From Janibacter sp. HTCC2649 (lineage in GTDB: Bacteria; Actinomycetota; Actinomycetes; Actinomycetales; Dermatophilaceae), in contig NZ_CH672413.1 of NCBI RefSeq assembly GCF_000152705.1, positions 1,153,978 through 1,217,977 of the forward strand: a DNA stretch of 64,000 nucleotides, in the 5' to 3' direction. The position numbers and the translations under genes were made by a program. The notes under the pieces are model-generated. The model saw nothing but the letters and a program-made list of their open reading frames with translations. It was not told the DNA's origin and did not search any database. Positions 1-8,951 of this stretch are shown piece after piece (position 1 is the stretch's first letter; each line of letters begins with the position of its first letter).

Positions 1-125
1 GAGCGGCCCCGTCGGTCTTGCGGACGTCCTGACCCGACAGGCCTGCTCGCCATGTGGCATGCATGGGGGGGCAACAATCCCTCCTCCGGCACGAGCTGAC
101 CCGAGTCTCGCGGTGCTGCGTCGTG

Positions 126-536
126 TCAGCCTGGCGCAACCATCCACAGTTGGCCGTGCGGGCATCCACTCGGGATGGTCGCATCGCCCCTCGTGACGGC
201 CTCCCCACCGCCAAGTTCGATGGGGTCGCCCGACACGAACTCCCCACCGCGGAACACCAAGGTGTCTCCAGCCATGGTGGTGCTGCCGCGCGGGAAGACG
301 GGTGTCCACGTCTCGGCGCCGTTGTGGACAGTGACACAGGCAGTCGTGATCTCCACGGTTCCCGTGAGCAGGGCATCCATCCCGGAGTCTCCCGCTGGGT
401 AGACAGCCACGTTGGAGGGATTCGGCAACTTCACGAACTGCATCACGCCAACAACCACGACGGCGGCAAGGACGCAGGCGCCCAGGGCGAGCCAGCGCGT
501 TCTGGTCTGCCGTGCTGTGCGGGCGTAGGACTCCAT
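126..536 (-). CDS. Hypothetical membrane-anchored protein (136 aa)
   Basis: I do not recognise a family. The short cytoplasmic N-terminus (MESYARTARQ) is followed by one hydrophobic segment at about residues 16-36, then about 100 extracytoplasmic residues with two cysteines (the C in TTACVTV and the C in PSGCPHG) that could form a disulfide. This reads as a type II membrane-anchored exported domain. The ATG at 534-536 is chosen because upstream in-frame sequence runs through the hairpin at 545-578 and into lpdA. It lies downstream of lpdA on the same strand but is separated from it by that hairpin, so it probably has its own promoter. Confidence 0.6.
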   Translation of the reverse strand: MESYARTARQTRTRWLALGACVLAAVVVVGVMQFVKLPNPSNVAVYPAGDSGMDALLTGTVEITTACVTVHNGAETWTPVFPRGSTTMAGDTLVFRGGEFVSGDPIELGGGEAVTRGDATIPSGCPHGQLWMVAPG

Positions 537-544
537 GGACGACA

Positions 545-578
545 GTATGCCGCCCGCCCGAGTGGGCGAACGGCATAC
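545..578 (-). terminator. Hairpin built from an inverted GTATGCCG pair, after lpdA
   Basis: Arms 545-559 and 564-578 pair with two mismatches around a GAGT loop. Each arm starts with the octamer GTATGCCG that recurs throughout the window. It sits between the lpdA stop (611) and the next minus-strand start (536). No U-tract follows, so terminator function is inferred from position and structure. Confidence 0.55.
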
Positions 579-610
579 CGAAAAGCGTTGCGGCACAGGG
601 CCGCTCAGGC

Positions 611-2008
611 TCAGAGGTTGATCATGTGGCCGACGATGCCGTGGACCGACTCCTTGACGGCCTCGGACAGGGTCGGGTGCGCGAAGACGTTGCGGGCAAC
701 CTCGTCGGCGGTGAGGTCCCACTTCTGCGCGAGGTTGAGGACGGGCAGCAGCTCGGTGACGTCGGGGCCGATCATGTGGGCGCCGAGGATCTCGTTGTGC
801 TTGGCGTCGGCGACGATCTTGACGAAGCCTACGGCGTCGCCGAGCCCCATCGCCTTGCCGTTGGCGCTGAACGGGAACGTCGCCGTCTTGACGTCGTAGC
901 CCTTCTCCTTGGCCTGTGCCTCGGAGTAGCCGAACGAGCCAATCTGCGGGTGGCAGTAGGTCGCTCGCGGAATGAAGTCGTATTCGATCGGCATGGTCTC
1001 GGCGCCGGCGATGGTCTCTGCGGCGACGATGCCCTGGGCCTCGGCAACGTGGGCGAGCATCATCTTGGCCGTGCAGTCACCGATGGCGTAGACGTTGGGC
1101 ACGTTGGTGCGGCAGAAGTCGTCGATGTCGATGGCGCCACGGTCGGTGAGCTTCACACCGATCGCGTCGAGCCCGTAGCCCTCGGTGCGCGGCGCGAAGC
1201 CGATCGCCGAGAGGAACTTGTCGGCCTCGAGCACTTGGGAGTCGCCACCAGCAGCCGGCGAGACCGTGACCTTGACGCCGGAACCGGTGTCCTCGACCCC
1301 CTCGACCTTGGTCGACAGGAGGACCTTGACCCCGAGCTTCTTGTAGTGCTTGAGCAGCTCCTTGGACACGTCGGCGTCCTCGGTCGGCACCATGCGATCG
1401 AGGAACTCGACGATCGTGACGTCGACGCCGAAGTTCTTCATGACGTAGGCGAACTCGACGCCGATGGCACCGGAGCCGGCGATGACGATCGAGCCGGGGA
1501 GGTTCTCGTCGAGGATCTGCTCCTCGTAGGTCACGACGTTCTTCGAGACCTCCACGCCGGGCAGCATCCGGGTCACGGCACCGGCCGCGATGATGAGCTT
1601 GTCGAAGGTGACGGTGCGCTTCTCCCCCGAGTTGAGCGCGACGTCCATCGAGGTCGGGCTGGTGAGCGTGCCCCAGCCGTCGATCTCCTCGACCTTGTTC
1701 TTCTTCATGAGGAAGTGGACGCCCTTGACGATGCCGGCGGACACCGTGCGCGAGCGCGCGTGGGTCGGGCCGTAGGACATCGTCGCGTCACCCTCGATGC
1801 CGTACTTTGCCTTGTCGTGCTGCAGCGTGTGCGCCAGCTCGGCGTTCTTGATCAGGGCCTTGGACGGGATGCAGCCGACGTTGAGACAGACACCGCCCCA
1901 GTACTTGGACTCCACGACGGCGGCCTTGAGCCCCAGTTGCGATGCGCGGATCGCCGCGACATACCCACCGGGACCAGCACCGAGGACGACAACATCGAAA
2001 TCAGCCAT
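611..2008 (-). CDS. lpdA: Dihydrolipoyl dehydrogenase (E3)
   Basis: This is the FAD-dependent enzyme that reoxidises dihydrolipoamide with NAD+ in the pyruvate, 2-oxoglutarate and branched-chain dehydrogenase complexes and the glycine cleavage system; cytoplasmic. The 465 aa length is typical. The N-terminal FAD motif [13 protein letters not shown] starts at residue 7, the redox-active disulfide is C41-LNVG-C46, the NAD motif [12 protein letters not shown] is in the middle, and a C-terminal dimerisation domain carries the histidine segment [11 protein letters not shown] and the motif HAHPTLSE-like FAHPTLSE. The ATG at 2006-2008 puts the FAD motif at the expected distance from the N-terminus. 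It is a single-gene unit here, not beside other dehydrogenase-complex genes. Confidence 0.97.
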   Translation of the reverse strand: MADFDVVVLGAGPGGYVAAIRASQLGLKAAVVESKYWGGVCLNVGCIPSKALIKNAELAHTLQHDKAKYGIEGDATMSYGPTHARSRTVSAGIVKGVHFLMKKNKVEEIDGWGTLTSPTSMDVALNSGEKRTVTFDKLIIAAGAVTRMLPGVEVSKNVVTYEEQILDENLPGSIVIAGSGAIGVEFAYVMKNFGVDVTIVEFLDRMVPTEDADVSKELLKHYKKLGVKVLLSTKVEGVEDTGSGVKVTVSPAAGGDSQVLEADKFLSAIGFAPRTEGYGLDAIGVKLTDRGAIDIDDFCRTNVPNVYAIGDCTAKMMLAHVAEAQGIVAAETIAGAETMPIEYDFIPRATYCHPQIGSFGYSEAQAKEKGYDVKTATFPFSANGKAMGLGDAVGFVKIVADAKHNEILGAHMIGPDVTELLPVLNLAQKWDLTADEVARNVFAHPTLSEAVKESVHGIVGHMINL

Positions 2009-2055
2009 GCGGCAAAGACTAGTTGTATGCCGTGCGCTCCCGTCGCCCTCCCCCG

Positions 2056-4074
2056 TCACCGTGGGAGCAGCCGTAGGGCTTCGTGGATCGAGCGCGAGAT
2101 CGGCGCTGCGGTGTCGGCTCCGTGGCCACCCTGGCTCACGGCGACCGACACGGCATACCGCGGCTTGTTCGTCGGTGCGTAGGACTCGAACCACGAGGTG
2201 TCCGACTTCCCGAACACCTCCGCCGTCCCCGACTTCCCCGAGACCGGCCAGTCGGCTGGCATCCCGGCGAACGTCAGCGCTCCGGTGCCGGACACGACGA
2301 CCGCCCGAAGGGCATCCCGAACGTAGGCCGCGACGTCCTTCGGGAGTGCGGCGACGTGCGTCGGACCCGCGGGGATCGCCTGTGCCACACCGGAAACAGG
2401 GTCGACGATCTTGACCCCGACGCGCGGGGTGCGCACGACTCCTCCACTGGCGATCGCGGCATACGCGACTCCGATCTGCAGGGGCGTCGTCGCGACGTCA
2501 CCCTGACCGATCGCGAAGTTCGCGGCATCGCCGGCCCGGAAGTCCGCACCCGATGCGCAGTTCTCCTTGGCCAAGGACATCAGGTATGCCGCCCGCGCCG
2601 GATCCGTCTTGGCCACCTCGGGGTACCCGGACTTTGCCCGCTTGCAGGTCTCGTCCTTGGTGGACTCCCACACCGACCGCTTCCAGGCCCGGTCGGGGAT
2701 CCGTCCAGCGGATTCGCCGGGCAGGTCGATGCCCGTGCGCTTGCCGAGCCCGAAGTCACGCACGGTCCTGATGAACGGGTCCTTGGCATCGGAGCCCTTG
2801 AGGCCACCGAGCGCCAGCCACGACCGGTAGGCGACGTCGTAGAAGACGGTGTCGCACGAGACCTCGAGCGCCTTGTGGAACGTGATCGGCCCATAGCCAC
2901 GCGACTCGAAGTTCTGGAAGGCGCGGTTCCCGATCCGGTAGCTCGAGCCGCACTCGTAGGTGCCCGTGAGTGAATTGCCCGCGGCCACGGCGGCCGGGAC
3001 ACTCAGCGCCTTGAGGGTCGACGCCGGCGACATCGCCGACGCGGTGGTGCGCGAGAGGAGCGGCGTCCCGGCAGTGGGCGACGTGAGAGCGGCGTACTGC
3101 TTGGCCGAGATGCCGCCCGTCCAGACGTTGGGGTCGTAGGTCGGCGCACTCGCCGACGCCACAACCTGTCCGTTCGCGATGTCGAGGACGACGGCGCCGC
3201 CGGAGTCCGCAGGTTGCCCGCGCTTGCGCGCCGCCGCCATCTCACGGACCAACGCCTGCTCCGTGGCAGCCTGGACGGCGGCGTCGATGCTCGTGACGAG
3301 GTCCTTGCCGGGGATGGGATCGGTCTGCGACACCACCCCGGTCACGAGTCCGCGGGGGTCGACCGACACCGTCGTGCGACCGGGCGTGCCCCTCAGGGCA
3401 GTGTCGTACTGCTGCTCCAGCCCGGCACGACCCACGAGGTCGTCACCGGTGACCCGACCGTCCGAGGCCGAGACCTCCTTGTCGGTGGCGCGGCCGAGGT
3501 AGCCGAGGAGGTGCGCCGCGTTGACTCCGAGGGGCGCCGGATAGCGGCGCACAGGCACGGCCTCGACGGCCACTCCGGGGTAGAGGTCCGGACGTTCGAC
3601 GAGGCTGAGGGCACGCTGCGGGTCGACACCGCTCGCCACCGGGATCGGCACCTGCGGTGAGCCCGCCCAGCACGCTGGCGCCGGCGGGGCCCCGGGTTCG
3701 CCACAGAGGTGGGTCCGCGCGAGAAGGTCGTCGACCGGACGCTGCAAGGTCTTGGCCACCCGGGTCAACAGCGCGCGCGCCCCGTCATCACTCTCCGCGA
3801 CCACGCGGCGTTCCAGCGTCACCACCGTGACGGAAGTGTTGTCCGCCAACGGTTTTCCCATCCGATCGAGAATGCGCCCCCGCACTGCCGGGACGACGAT
3901 CTCGCGAGTGTTGAGCGACGACGCCGCTGCCGCATAGTCGGCGTGGTCGGTGAGCTGCACCTGCCCAAGGCGACCGAAGAGGAGCACGAAGAGCAGCGCG
4001 ACGACTGCGCCAGCGGCGAGGAACCGGCCCTGGTGGGCCGACCCGTCGCGGGGGCGGATCCCGATGTTCGTCAT
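2056..4074 (-). CDS. mrdA: Penicillin-binding protein 2 (elongasome transpeptidase)
   Basis: Class B PBP that crosslinks peptidoglycan in the cell-shape (Rod) complex. The 672 aa product has a short cytoplasmic tail, one transmembrane anchor (about 20-35), a dimerisation/pedestal region starting at [16 protein letters not shown], and a transpeptidase domain with the active serine in S352-T-L-K355, S406-C-D in place of the canonical SxN, and KSGTAEV as the KTG-box. It starts at an ATG (4072-4074) that overlaps the mreD stop by 4 bases (ATGA), so it is the last gene of mreB-mreC-mreD-PBP2. A rodA gene is not next to it. The gene symbol follows the proteobacterial name. Confidence 0.93.
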   Translation of the reverse strand: MTNIGIRPRDGSAHQGRFLAAGAVVALLFVLLFGRLGQVQLTDHADYAAAASSLNTREIVVPAVRGRILDRMGKPLADNTSVTVVTLERRVVAESDDGARALLTRVAKTLQRPVDDLLARTHLCGEPGAPPAPACWAGSPQVPIPVASGVDPQRALSLVERPDLYPGVAVEAVPVRRYPAPLGVNAAHLLGYLGRATDKEVSASDGRVTGDDLVGRAGLEQQYDTALRGTPGRTTVSVDPRGLVTGVVSQTDPIPGKDLVTSIDAAVQAATEQALVREMAAARKRGQPADSGGAVVLDIANGQVVASASAPTYDPNVWTGGISAKQYAALTSPTAGTPLLSRTTASAMSPASTLKALSVPAAVAAGNSLTGTYECGSSYRIGNRAFQNFESRGYGPITFHKALEVSCDTVFYDVAYRSWLALGGLKGSDAKDPFIRTVRDFGLGKRTGIDLPGESAGRIPDRAWKRSVWESTKDETCKRAKSGYPEVAKTDPARAAYLMSLAKENCASGADFRAGDAANFAIGQGDVATTPLQIGVAYAAIASGGVVRTPRVGVKIVDPVSGVAQAIPAGPTHVAALPKDVAAYVRDALRAVVVSGTGALTFAGMPADWPVSGKSGTAEVFGKSDTSWFESYAPTNKPRYAVSVAVSQGGHGADTAAPISRSIHEALRLLPR

Positions 4075-4559
4075 GCGAACCGCCGCTGCTCGGCATGTCG
4101 CTCCACAGCGGTCACGAGGGGCACGACGACCAGAGCCACGGTCGCCGTGGCGAGAACCCGGCCCAGTGACGACGCACCGTCCACCGGGACACCCTGCGCC
4201 AGGGCGATCAACGCCCGCACCGACTCGAGCCCACACCCGGCACCGGCGACAACGGCCACGACCCACACCAGCGACACCTGACCAGGTCGGCGGGCGAGAC
4301 CGAGGAGGAGGCCGCACACGGCATACAGAAGGGCTTGGGTGCCGAGCACCGGCGAGCCCGGAGGCAGGAGGTCGAGGAGCCAGCCGCCGACCAGTCCTGT
4401 GGCGAGTCCGGCGCGTGGCCCCGAGCGCAGGGCAGCGGAGGCCACGACGACGAGGACAAGGTCGGGCAGCGGCGCGAGGTGGCGAGCACCCAGAGTCACT
4501 GCGAGGACGGCACCGACCAGCAGCAGGGCACCTCGCACCACCACACCAACTGGGGTCAC
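4071..4559 (-). CDS. mreD: Rod shape-determining protein MreD
   Basis: A 162 aa integral membrane protein with about five hydrophobic segments (for example RGALLLVGAVLAVTLGA and LPDLVLVVVASAAL). It belongs to the elongasome, linking MreC, PBP2 and the lipid II machinery. Family assignment rests on size, topology and its place between mreC and PBP2, since MreD diverges fast. The GTG start (4557-4559) overlaps the mreC stop (GTGA), and its own stop overlaps the PBP2 start (ATGA), indicating translational coupling. Confidence 0.9.
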   Translation of the reverse strand: MTPVGVVVRGALLLVGAVLAVTLGARHLAPLPDLVLVVVASAALRSGPRAGLATGLVGGWLLDLLPPGSPVLGTQALLYAVCGLLLGLARRPGQVSLVWVVAVVAGAGCGLESVRALIALAQGVPVDGASSLGRVLATATVALVVVPLVTAVERHAEQRRFA

Positions 4560-5395
4560 GACGCTCCCCCGGTCACGGCAGGCCTCGCCGCCGCACGCGG
4601 CGCGGTGAGCAGGACTCCGACGATGGACAGGGCGCCGACATCGACGGCGGGGCGCACCGTACCGGACGGCGCGAGTCGGCCACGTTGAGGTTCGACGGCA
4701 CTGACCGTGCCGACGAGCACACCGGGAACGAAGGGCCGGCCGTCGACGCTGCCGAGGGTGCGGACCTCGTCGCCGACGCGCAGAGCGCCGGTCTGGACGA
4801 GGGTGAGCCCCAGTTCTCCCGTGCGGCGCTCGGCAGCTGAGGCCGCCGATCCCCCGACGGTGGCCAGCGAGCCAGCAGGGCCCACACGCACGCCCACCGC
4901 GACGTCCGGGCCGCCAACCACGAGCACGTCGCTCGTCCAGGGCGCGACCGACGCGACCCGACCCACCAGACCATCGCCGGACACGACGGTGCGATCGGCG
5001 GCGACGCCGTCGCGACTTCCGACGTCAATGGTGATGCGCACGACGCCCTGAGGACCCGGTGCGCCGACACCGACCACCCGCGCCGGGACGACGCGGGCAC
5101 CCGCTGTCGACGGCGCTGCGAGCAATGCCTTCAACGCAGCGGCATCGGCTCCGGCCAGCTGGGACTCGCGCAGCTCGCTCGCCAACCGGTCGTTCTCACG
5201 GCGCAGCTCCTCCTCGCTCGGGCGCCCCGCGGGAGCCAGGACACGCTCGAGCGGGCCGAGCACCGTGGCCGCACCGCGACGCAAGAGCCCCGGACCCGGC
5301 CCACCGACGAGGTCCACGAGCACGAGGGCCAGGGTGACGAGCACCGCGACCGCGACGAACCGACGTCGTCGACGGTCGGACGCGTCGCCCCTCAC
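4556..5395 (-). CDS. mreC: Rod shape-determining protein MreC
   Basis: A bitopic elongasome protein: basic cytoplasmic tail (DRRRRR), one transmembrane segment (about 15-33), then a periplasm-facing-type coiled coil (EELRRENDRLASELRESQ) and a beta-rich domain with the family's DGVAADRTVVSGDGLVGRV pattern. The 279 aa length is normal. I take the GTG at 5393-5395, which overlaps the mreB stop (GTGA) and gives a conventional N-terminus; an ATG 18 codons upstream would lie inside mreB. The order mreB-mreC-mreD-PBP2 is the standard one. Confidence 0.92.
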   Translation of the reverse strand: MRGDASDRRRRRFVAVAVLVTLALVLVDLVGGPGPGLLRRGAATVLGPLERVLAPAGRPSEEELRRENDRLASELRESQLAGADAAALKALLAAPSTAGARVVPARVVGVGAPGPQGVVRITIDVGSRDGVAADRTVVSGDGLVGRVASVAPWTSDVLVVGGPDVAVGVRVGPAGSLATVGGSAASAAERRTGELGLTLVQTGALRVGDEVRTLGSVDGRPFVPGVLVGTVSAVEPQRGRLAPSGTVRPAVDVGALSIVGVLLTAPRAAARPAVTGGAS

Positions 5396-6423
5396 GGCCG
5401 ACGGTTGTCGACGAGGACGCGGTGCAAGGTGTCGAACTCCTCGACACACTTGCCGGCGCCTCGGGCGACGGCGCGCAGCGGATCGTCGGCGACGACCACA
5501 GGCACACCCAGCTCGTGGTGCATCCGCTCGGCCAGGCCGCGCAGCAGGGCGCCGCCACCGGTCAGGGTGATGCCGCGGTCGAGGATGTCGCCGGCGAGCT
5601 CGGGCGGGCAGACGTCGAGGACGGCCCGGGCCAGCTCGACCATCTGCAGCACGGGAGCCTCGATGGCGCGACGCACCTCCGCCGACGAGATGGACACGGT
5701 CCTGGGCAGCCCGGAGACGAGGTCGCGACCACGCACCCGCTCGCTGAGCTCCTGGCGCATCGGGAAGGCCGAACCGACCGCGACCTTGATCTGTTCGGCG
5801 CTGCGTTCACCCATGAGCAGGGAGTACTCGGACTTCACGTGGGCGATGATCGCCTCGTCGACCTCATCGCCGCCGATGCGAATCGAGCGCGACGTGACGA
5901 TTCCGCCGAGGCTGATGACGGCGACGTTGGTCGTGCCGCCACCGAGGTCGACGACCATCGAGGCGTTGGTCTCCTCGATGGGCAGACCCGCACCGATCGC
6001 GGCCGCCATCGGCTCCTCGATGACGTGGACGCGACGGGCACCGGCCCGCAGGGTCGAGTCCTCGAGCGCTCGGCGTTCGACGCTGGTGATGTCGCTGGGC
6101 ACGCACACGACCATCCGCGGCCGGAAGATCCGCGACGGCGCGACCTGGTCGACGAACCAACGCAGCATCCGCTCGGTGACGTCGGCGTCCGAGATGACGC
6201 CGTCGCGCAGCGGGCGGATCGCGCTCACCGAGTCGGGCGTGCGGCCGAGCATCTCCTTGGCGCGGTGACCTGCAGCGAGCAGCTGAGAGGTCCCGGTGCG
6301 GACGGCGACGACCGACGGCTCGTCGAGGACGACCCCGCGGCCCCGCTCGTAGATGACCGTGTTGGCGGTCCCGAGGTCGATCGCGAGGTCTCTCGCGCGC
6401 ACCCATCGGTCCAGTCCAGCCAC
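5392..6423 (-). CDS. mreB: Actin-like cell-shape protein MreB
   Basis: A 343 aa bacterial actin that forms membrane-bound filaments guiding lateral wall synthesis. The phosphate-1 motif LAIDLGTANTVIYERG is near the N-terminus, phosphate-2 is VVDLGGGTTNVAVISLGG, and the adenosine motif is LTGGGALLRGLAER. It starts at a GTG (6421-6423) and leads the mre operon. The presence of mreB fits a rod-forming or at least elongating actinobacterium. Many coccoid Micrococcales lack it, which narrows the likely host. Confidence 0.95.
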   Translation of the reverse strand: MAGLDRWVRARDLAIDLGTANTVIYERGRGVVLDEPSVVAVRTGTSQLLAAGHRAKEMLGRTPDSVSAIRPLRDGVISDADVTERMLRWFVDQVAPSRIFRPRMVVCVPSDITSVERRALEDSTLRAGARRVHVIEEPMAAAIGAGLPIEETNASMVVDLGGGTTNVAVISLGGIVTSRSIRIGGDEVDEAIIAHVKSEYSLLMGERSAEQIKVAVGSAFPMRQELSERVRGRDLVSGLPRTVSISSAEVRRAIEAPVLQMVELARAVLDVCPPELAGDILDRGITLTGGGALLRGLAERMHHELGVPVVVADDPLRAVARGAGKCVEEFDTLHRVLVDNRRP

Positions 6424-6455
6424 GTTCGCGATGCTACGCGGGGTGCCACGTCGGG

Positions 6456-8015
6456 TCAGTCGCCAACACGCGCAGGGACCCGCTCATCTGTCGATCGGGG
6501 TAGACGGGTGAGTGCCACGAGCACGCCCACGAGCATCAGCACCGCCGCGGCCACGTCAGCCACATGCATACCTGCCATGTATGCCGTCCGGCCGGCTGCC
6601 GTGAGCAGCTCACCCGGGATCCCGGGCAGGTTGCCGGCCACAGCGAGGGCGCCGGCCAGTGACTGGCCGGCCTCGTGCAGGTCCGGACCGGGCAGGGTCA
6701 CCGCCGAGGGGACCTCGAACCCGTGCCGATAGCCGGCGTTGAGCATGGAGCCGAGCACCGCGATGCCGAGAGCACCGGCCATCTCCGAGGTGGTCTCGAG
6801 GAAGCCTGCGACGGAACCGGAGAGGTCTGCGGGAACGGTGCCGACGACGTACTCCGTGACCAGGGTGGCCACCGAGACGATTCCGGCCGCCACGAGGGTC
6901 GCACCGATGAGGCAGACCCAGACGGACGAGTCGGCCTGAACCCGGGTGAGCTCGACGAAGCCGGCCGCCGCGAGGCCCAGGGCCACCGCGATCACCCGAG
7001 GGCGTCCGAGCCGCGCGGAGAGGGCACCTGCGCCCGGCGCGACGACCGCAATGACGAGGCTGGGCGCCAGGCTCCAGAGCGCCGCCCGGAGGGGGCTGAG
7101 TCCGAGGACCTGCTGGAGGTACTGGGTCAGCAGGATGGCATTGCCGATGATCCCGGCCTGGGCGATGACGTTGACCGCGATCGATCCACCGAACCCGCGG
7201 CGGGCGAACAGGGAGAGATCGAGCAAGGGCTCCGCGGATTGCAGCTGGCGCACGACGAACAGAGCGGCACAGCTCAGACCCACGACGAGGCCGACTCCAG
7301 CCCGCACCGACCAGCCCACGGCCGCAGCTTCCTTGACTCCCCAGATGAACGGAAGCACGGCCGCCAGCACGAGGACCGCGCTGAGGATGTCGATGCGATG
7401 CGGGTGCTCGGACCGGGACTCCGGCAGCAGTCTCGGCGCGACGACGAGCAGGGCGAGCATGACGGGGACATTCACGAGGAACACCGAGCCCCACCAGACG
7501 TGCTCGAGGAGGACTCCGGCGATGATCGGTCCCAGTCCGACTCCCCCGGCCATGACGGCCGACCAGATACCGATGGCCTTCGCGCGCTGGACCCCGTCGT
7601 GGAAGATCGTGCGCACGAGGGCCAGAGTCGACGGCATGAGCGTGGCCCCACCGACTCCCATGAGGGCGCGGGCGCCGATGAGCATCTCCGCGCTCGTCGA
7701 CCAGGCCGCGAGCAGTGACGCCGCCGAGAAGGCGACGGCTCCGATGAGCAGCAGGCGCCGCCGACCGATCCGATCGCCGATCGCGCCCATCGTGAGCAGC
7801 AGTCCGGCGAGGACGAATCCGTAGATGTCGAAGATCCACAGCAACTGGGTCGCAGACGGCTGGAGGTCTTCGGCAATGAATGGCACGGCGAAGAAGAGCA
7901 CCGACACGTCCATCGAGACGATGAGCAGCGGGAGGCAGAGGACAGCGAGCGAGATCCACTCCCGACGACCGGCCTTGGGCGGGCTCACGATGGGCGGTGA
8001 GGTCGCGTTGGTCAT
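6456..8015 (-). CDS. MFS drug-export permease, 14-TM (DHA2) type
   Basis: A 519 aa proton-driven multidrug exporter of the QacA/SmvA-like DHA2 family. Diagnostic features are the N-terminal motif D1-like SMDVSVLFFAVPFIAEDL, motif A GAIGDRIGRRRLLLIG between helices 2 and 3, motif C-like GVGLGPIIAGVLLE in helix 5, and about 14 hydrophobic segments. The ATG at 8013-8015 is preferred over an in-frame start 13 codons upstream because it leaves a 101-base divergent promoter. It is divergent from the TetR-type gene at 8117, its probable repressor. The substrate cannot be read from sequence. Confidence 0.88.
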   Translation of the reverse strand: MTNATSPPIVSPPKAGRREWISLAVLCLPLLIVSMDVSVLFFAVPFIAEDLQPSATQLLWIFDIYGFVLAGLLLTMGAIGDRIGRRRLLLIGAVAFSAASLLAAWSTSAEMLIGARALMGVGGATLMPSTLALVRTIFHDGVQRAKAIGIWSAVMAGGVGLGPIIAGVLLEHVWWGSVFLVNVPVMLALLVVAPRLLPESRSEHPHRIDILSAVLVLAAVLPFIWGVKEAAAVGWSVRAGVGLVVGLSCAALFVVRQLQSAEPLLDLSLFARRGFGGSIAVNVIAQAGIIGNAILLTQYLQQVLGLSPLRAALWSLAPSLVIAVVAPGAGALSARLGRPRVIAVALGLAAAGFVELTRVQADSSVWVCLIGATLVAAGIVSVATLVTEYVVGTVPADLSGSVAGFLETTSEMAGALGIAVLGSMLNAGYRHGFEVPSAVTLPGPDLHEAGQSLAGALAVAGNLPGIPGELLTAAGRTAYMAGMHVADVAAAVLMLVGVLVALTRLPRSTDERVPARVGD

Positions 8016-8116
8016 GGCAGAACCTTTCTGTGTACGACATATAGGTCTATGCAATACGCAGAAAGTACTCCCACATCCGTGTACGACGCACGCAGTAATG
8101 CCCTACTCTTGGATTC
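8016..8116. promoter_or_regulatory. Divergent MFS/TetR promoter with candidate operators
   Basis: This 101-base spacer is relatively AT-rich. It holds a direct repeat GTGTACGAC at 8030-8038 and 8079-8087, and an inverted pair CTTTCTG (8024-8030) / CAGAAAG (8059-8065). Such symmetric sites between a TetR gene and its target are the expected place for operator binding. Which of the two is the true operator is not decidable by eye. Confidence 0.5.
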
Positions 8117-8863
8117 ATGCCCGCCCCGACGCCACCGCCCGCCCCGCTTCCACTCCCCCGCTACCTGCAGCTGCTCTGGGACGTTGAAGAGTCGGGCCGT
8201 CGCGGCCCCAAGCCCGGGCGCAGCATTCAGGAGATCGGCGCCGCAGCCGTGGGCCTCGCCGACCGCGAAGGACTCGAGGCGGTCTCCATGAAGGCCGTGG
8301 CCGCCGAACTCGGGCTGACGACCATGTCGCTCTACCGCTACGTCGACTCCAAGGACGAACTCGGCGCGGTCATGCTCGATGTCGCCTACGGCCCGGTGGG
8401 AGATCGGCTGACCCACCGAGGTCGCTGGCGGACGCGTCTGGAGGCGTGGGCCCGAGTCGTCGCCGAGCTCTGCCGCGAGCACCCCTGGATCGTCGACATC
8501 TCCCTCCCCGGGCCACCCCTCACACCCAACGCCATCGAGTGGATGGAGGCCGGCGTCCGCGCGCTCGCACCGACCGGGCTCACCGGGCAGCAGCAGCTCT
8601 CGTCCCTGCTCGTCGTCGACGGCTACGTGCGCGACCACGTGCGGATGTGCGTGCGGTTCGGGCTGATCGGCGACCCCCACGACAACGGACAGCTGTATGG
8701 CGCCCGCCTCGCCCAGCTCATCGACCCGGCTCGCTTCCCCCTCGTGAGCGCTGCACAAGGCGCCTTCGAGGACGACGACACCGACTTCTTCGAGACCGAG
8801 CTGACCTTTGGCCTGGGCCTGCTCCTGGACGGCATCGGCGCCATGGTCGACCGCTCGAACTAG
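8117..8863 (+). CDS. TetR-family transcriptional regulator
   Basis: A 248 aa repressor. The N-terminal TetR helix-turn-helix spans about residues 35-80, with the recognition region MKAVAAELGLTTMSLYRYV followed by DSKDEL; the C-terminal ligand domain is of the TetR_C_1 type seen in regulators of drug pumps (WIVDISLPGPPLTPNAIEW). It lies divergent to the DHA2 exporter and probably represses it and itself. It begins with an ATG and a Pro-rich leader of about 15 residues; a shorter start is possible. Confidence 0.88.
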   Translation: MPAPTPPPAPLPLPRYLQLLWDVEESGRRGPKPGRSIQEIGAAAVGLADREGLEAVSMKAVAAELGLTTMSLYRYVDSKDELGAVMLDVAYGPVGDRLTHRGRWRTRLEAWARVVAELCREHPWIVDISLPGPPLTPNAIEWMEAGVRALAPTGLTGQQQLSSLLVVDGYVRDHVRMCVRFGLIGDPHDNGQLYGARLAQLIDPARFPLVSAAQGAFEDDDTDFFETELTFGLGLLLDGIGAMVDRSN

Positions 8864-8881
8864 GCCAGACCCGGTCGACAC

Positions 8882-8927
8882 GAGAGAACGCGCCGCGTGG
8901 GCCCGGGCCCACGCGGCGCGTTCTCTC
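8882..8927. terminator. 46-base perfect palindrome between convergent genes
   Basis: GAGAGAACGCGCCGCG and onward to 8927 reads identically on both strands (23 + 23 bases, no loop), flanked by GTCGAC on both sides (8874-8879 and 8930-8935). It lies between the tetR stop (8863) and the carboxypeptidase stop (8952), so a bidirectional terminator is likely. No T-tract is present. Confidence 0.65.
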
Positions 8928-8951
8928 CTGTCGACTACCTCTGTGCGCTGG

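Noticed and set aside
1-125. A gene entering from the left edge
   Set aside because: All six frames close quickly or read as composition-driven shadow; nothing recognisable is present in 125 bases.
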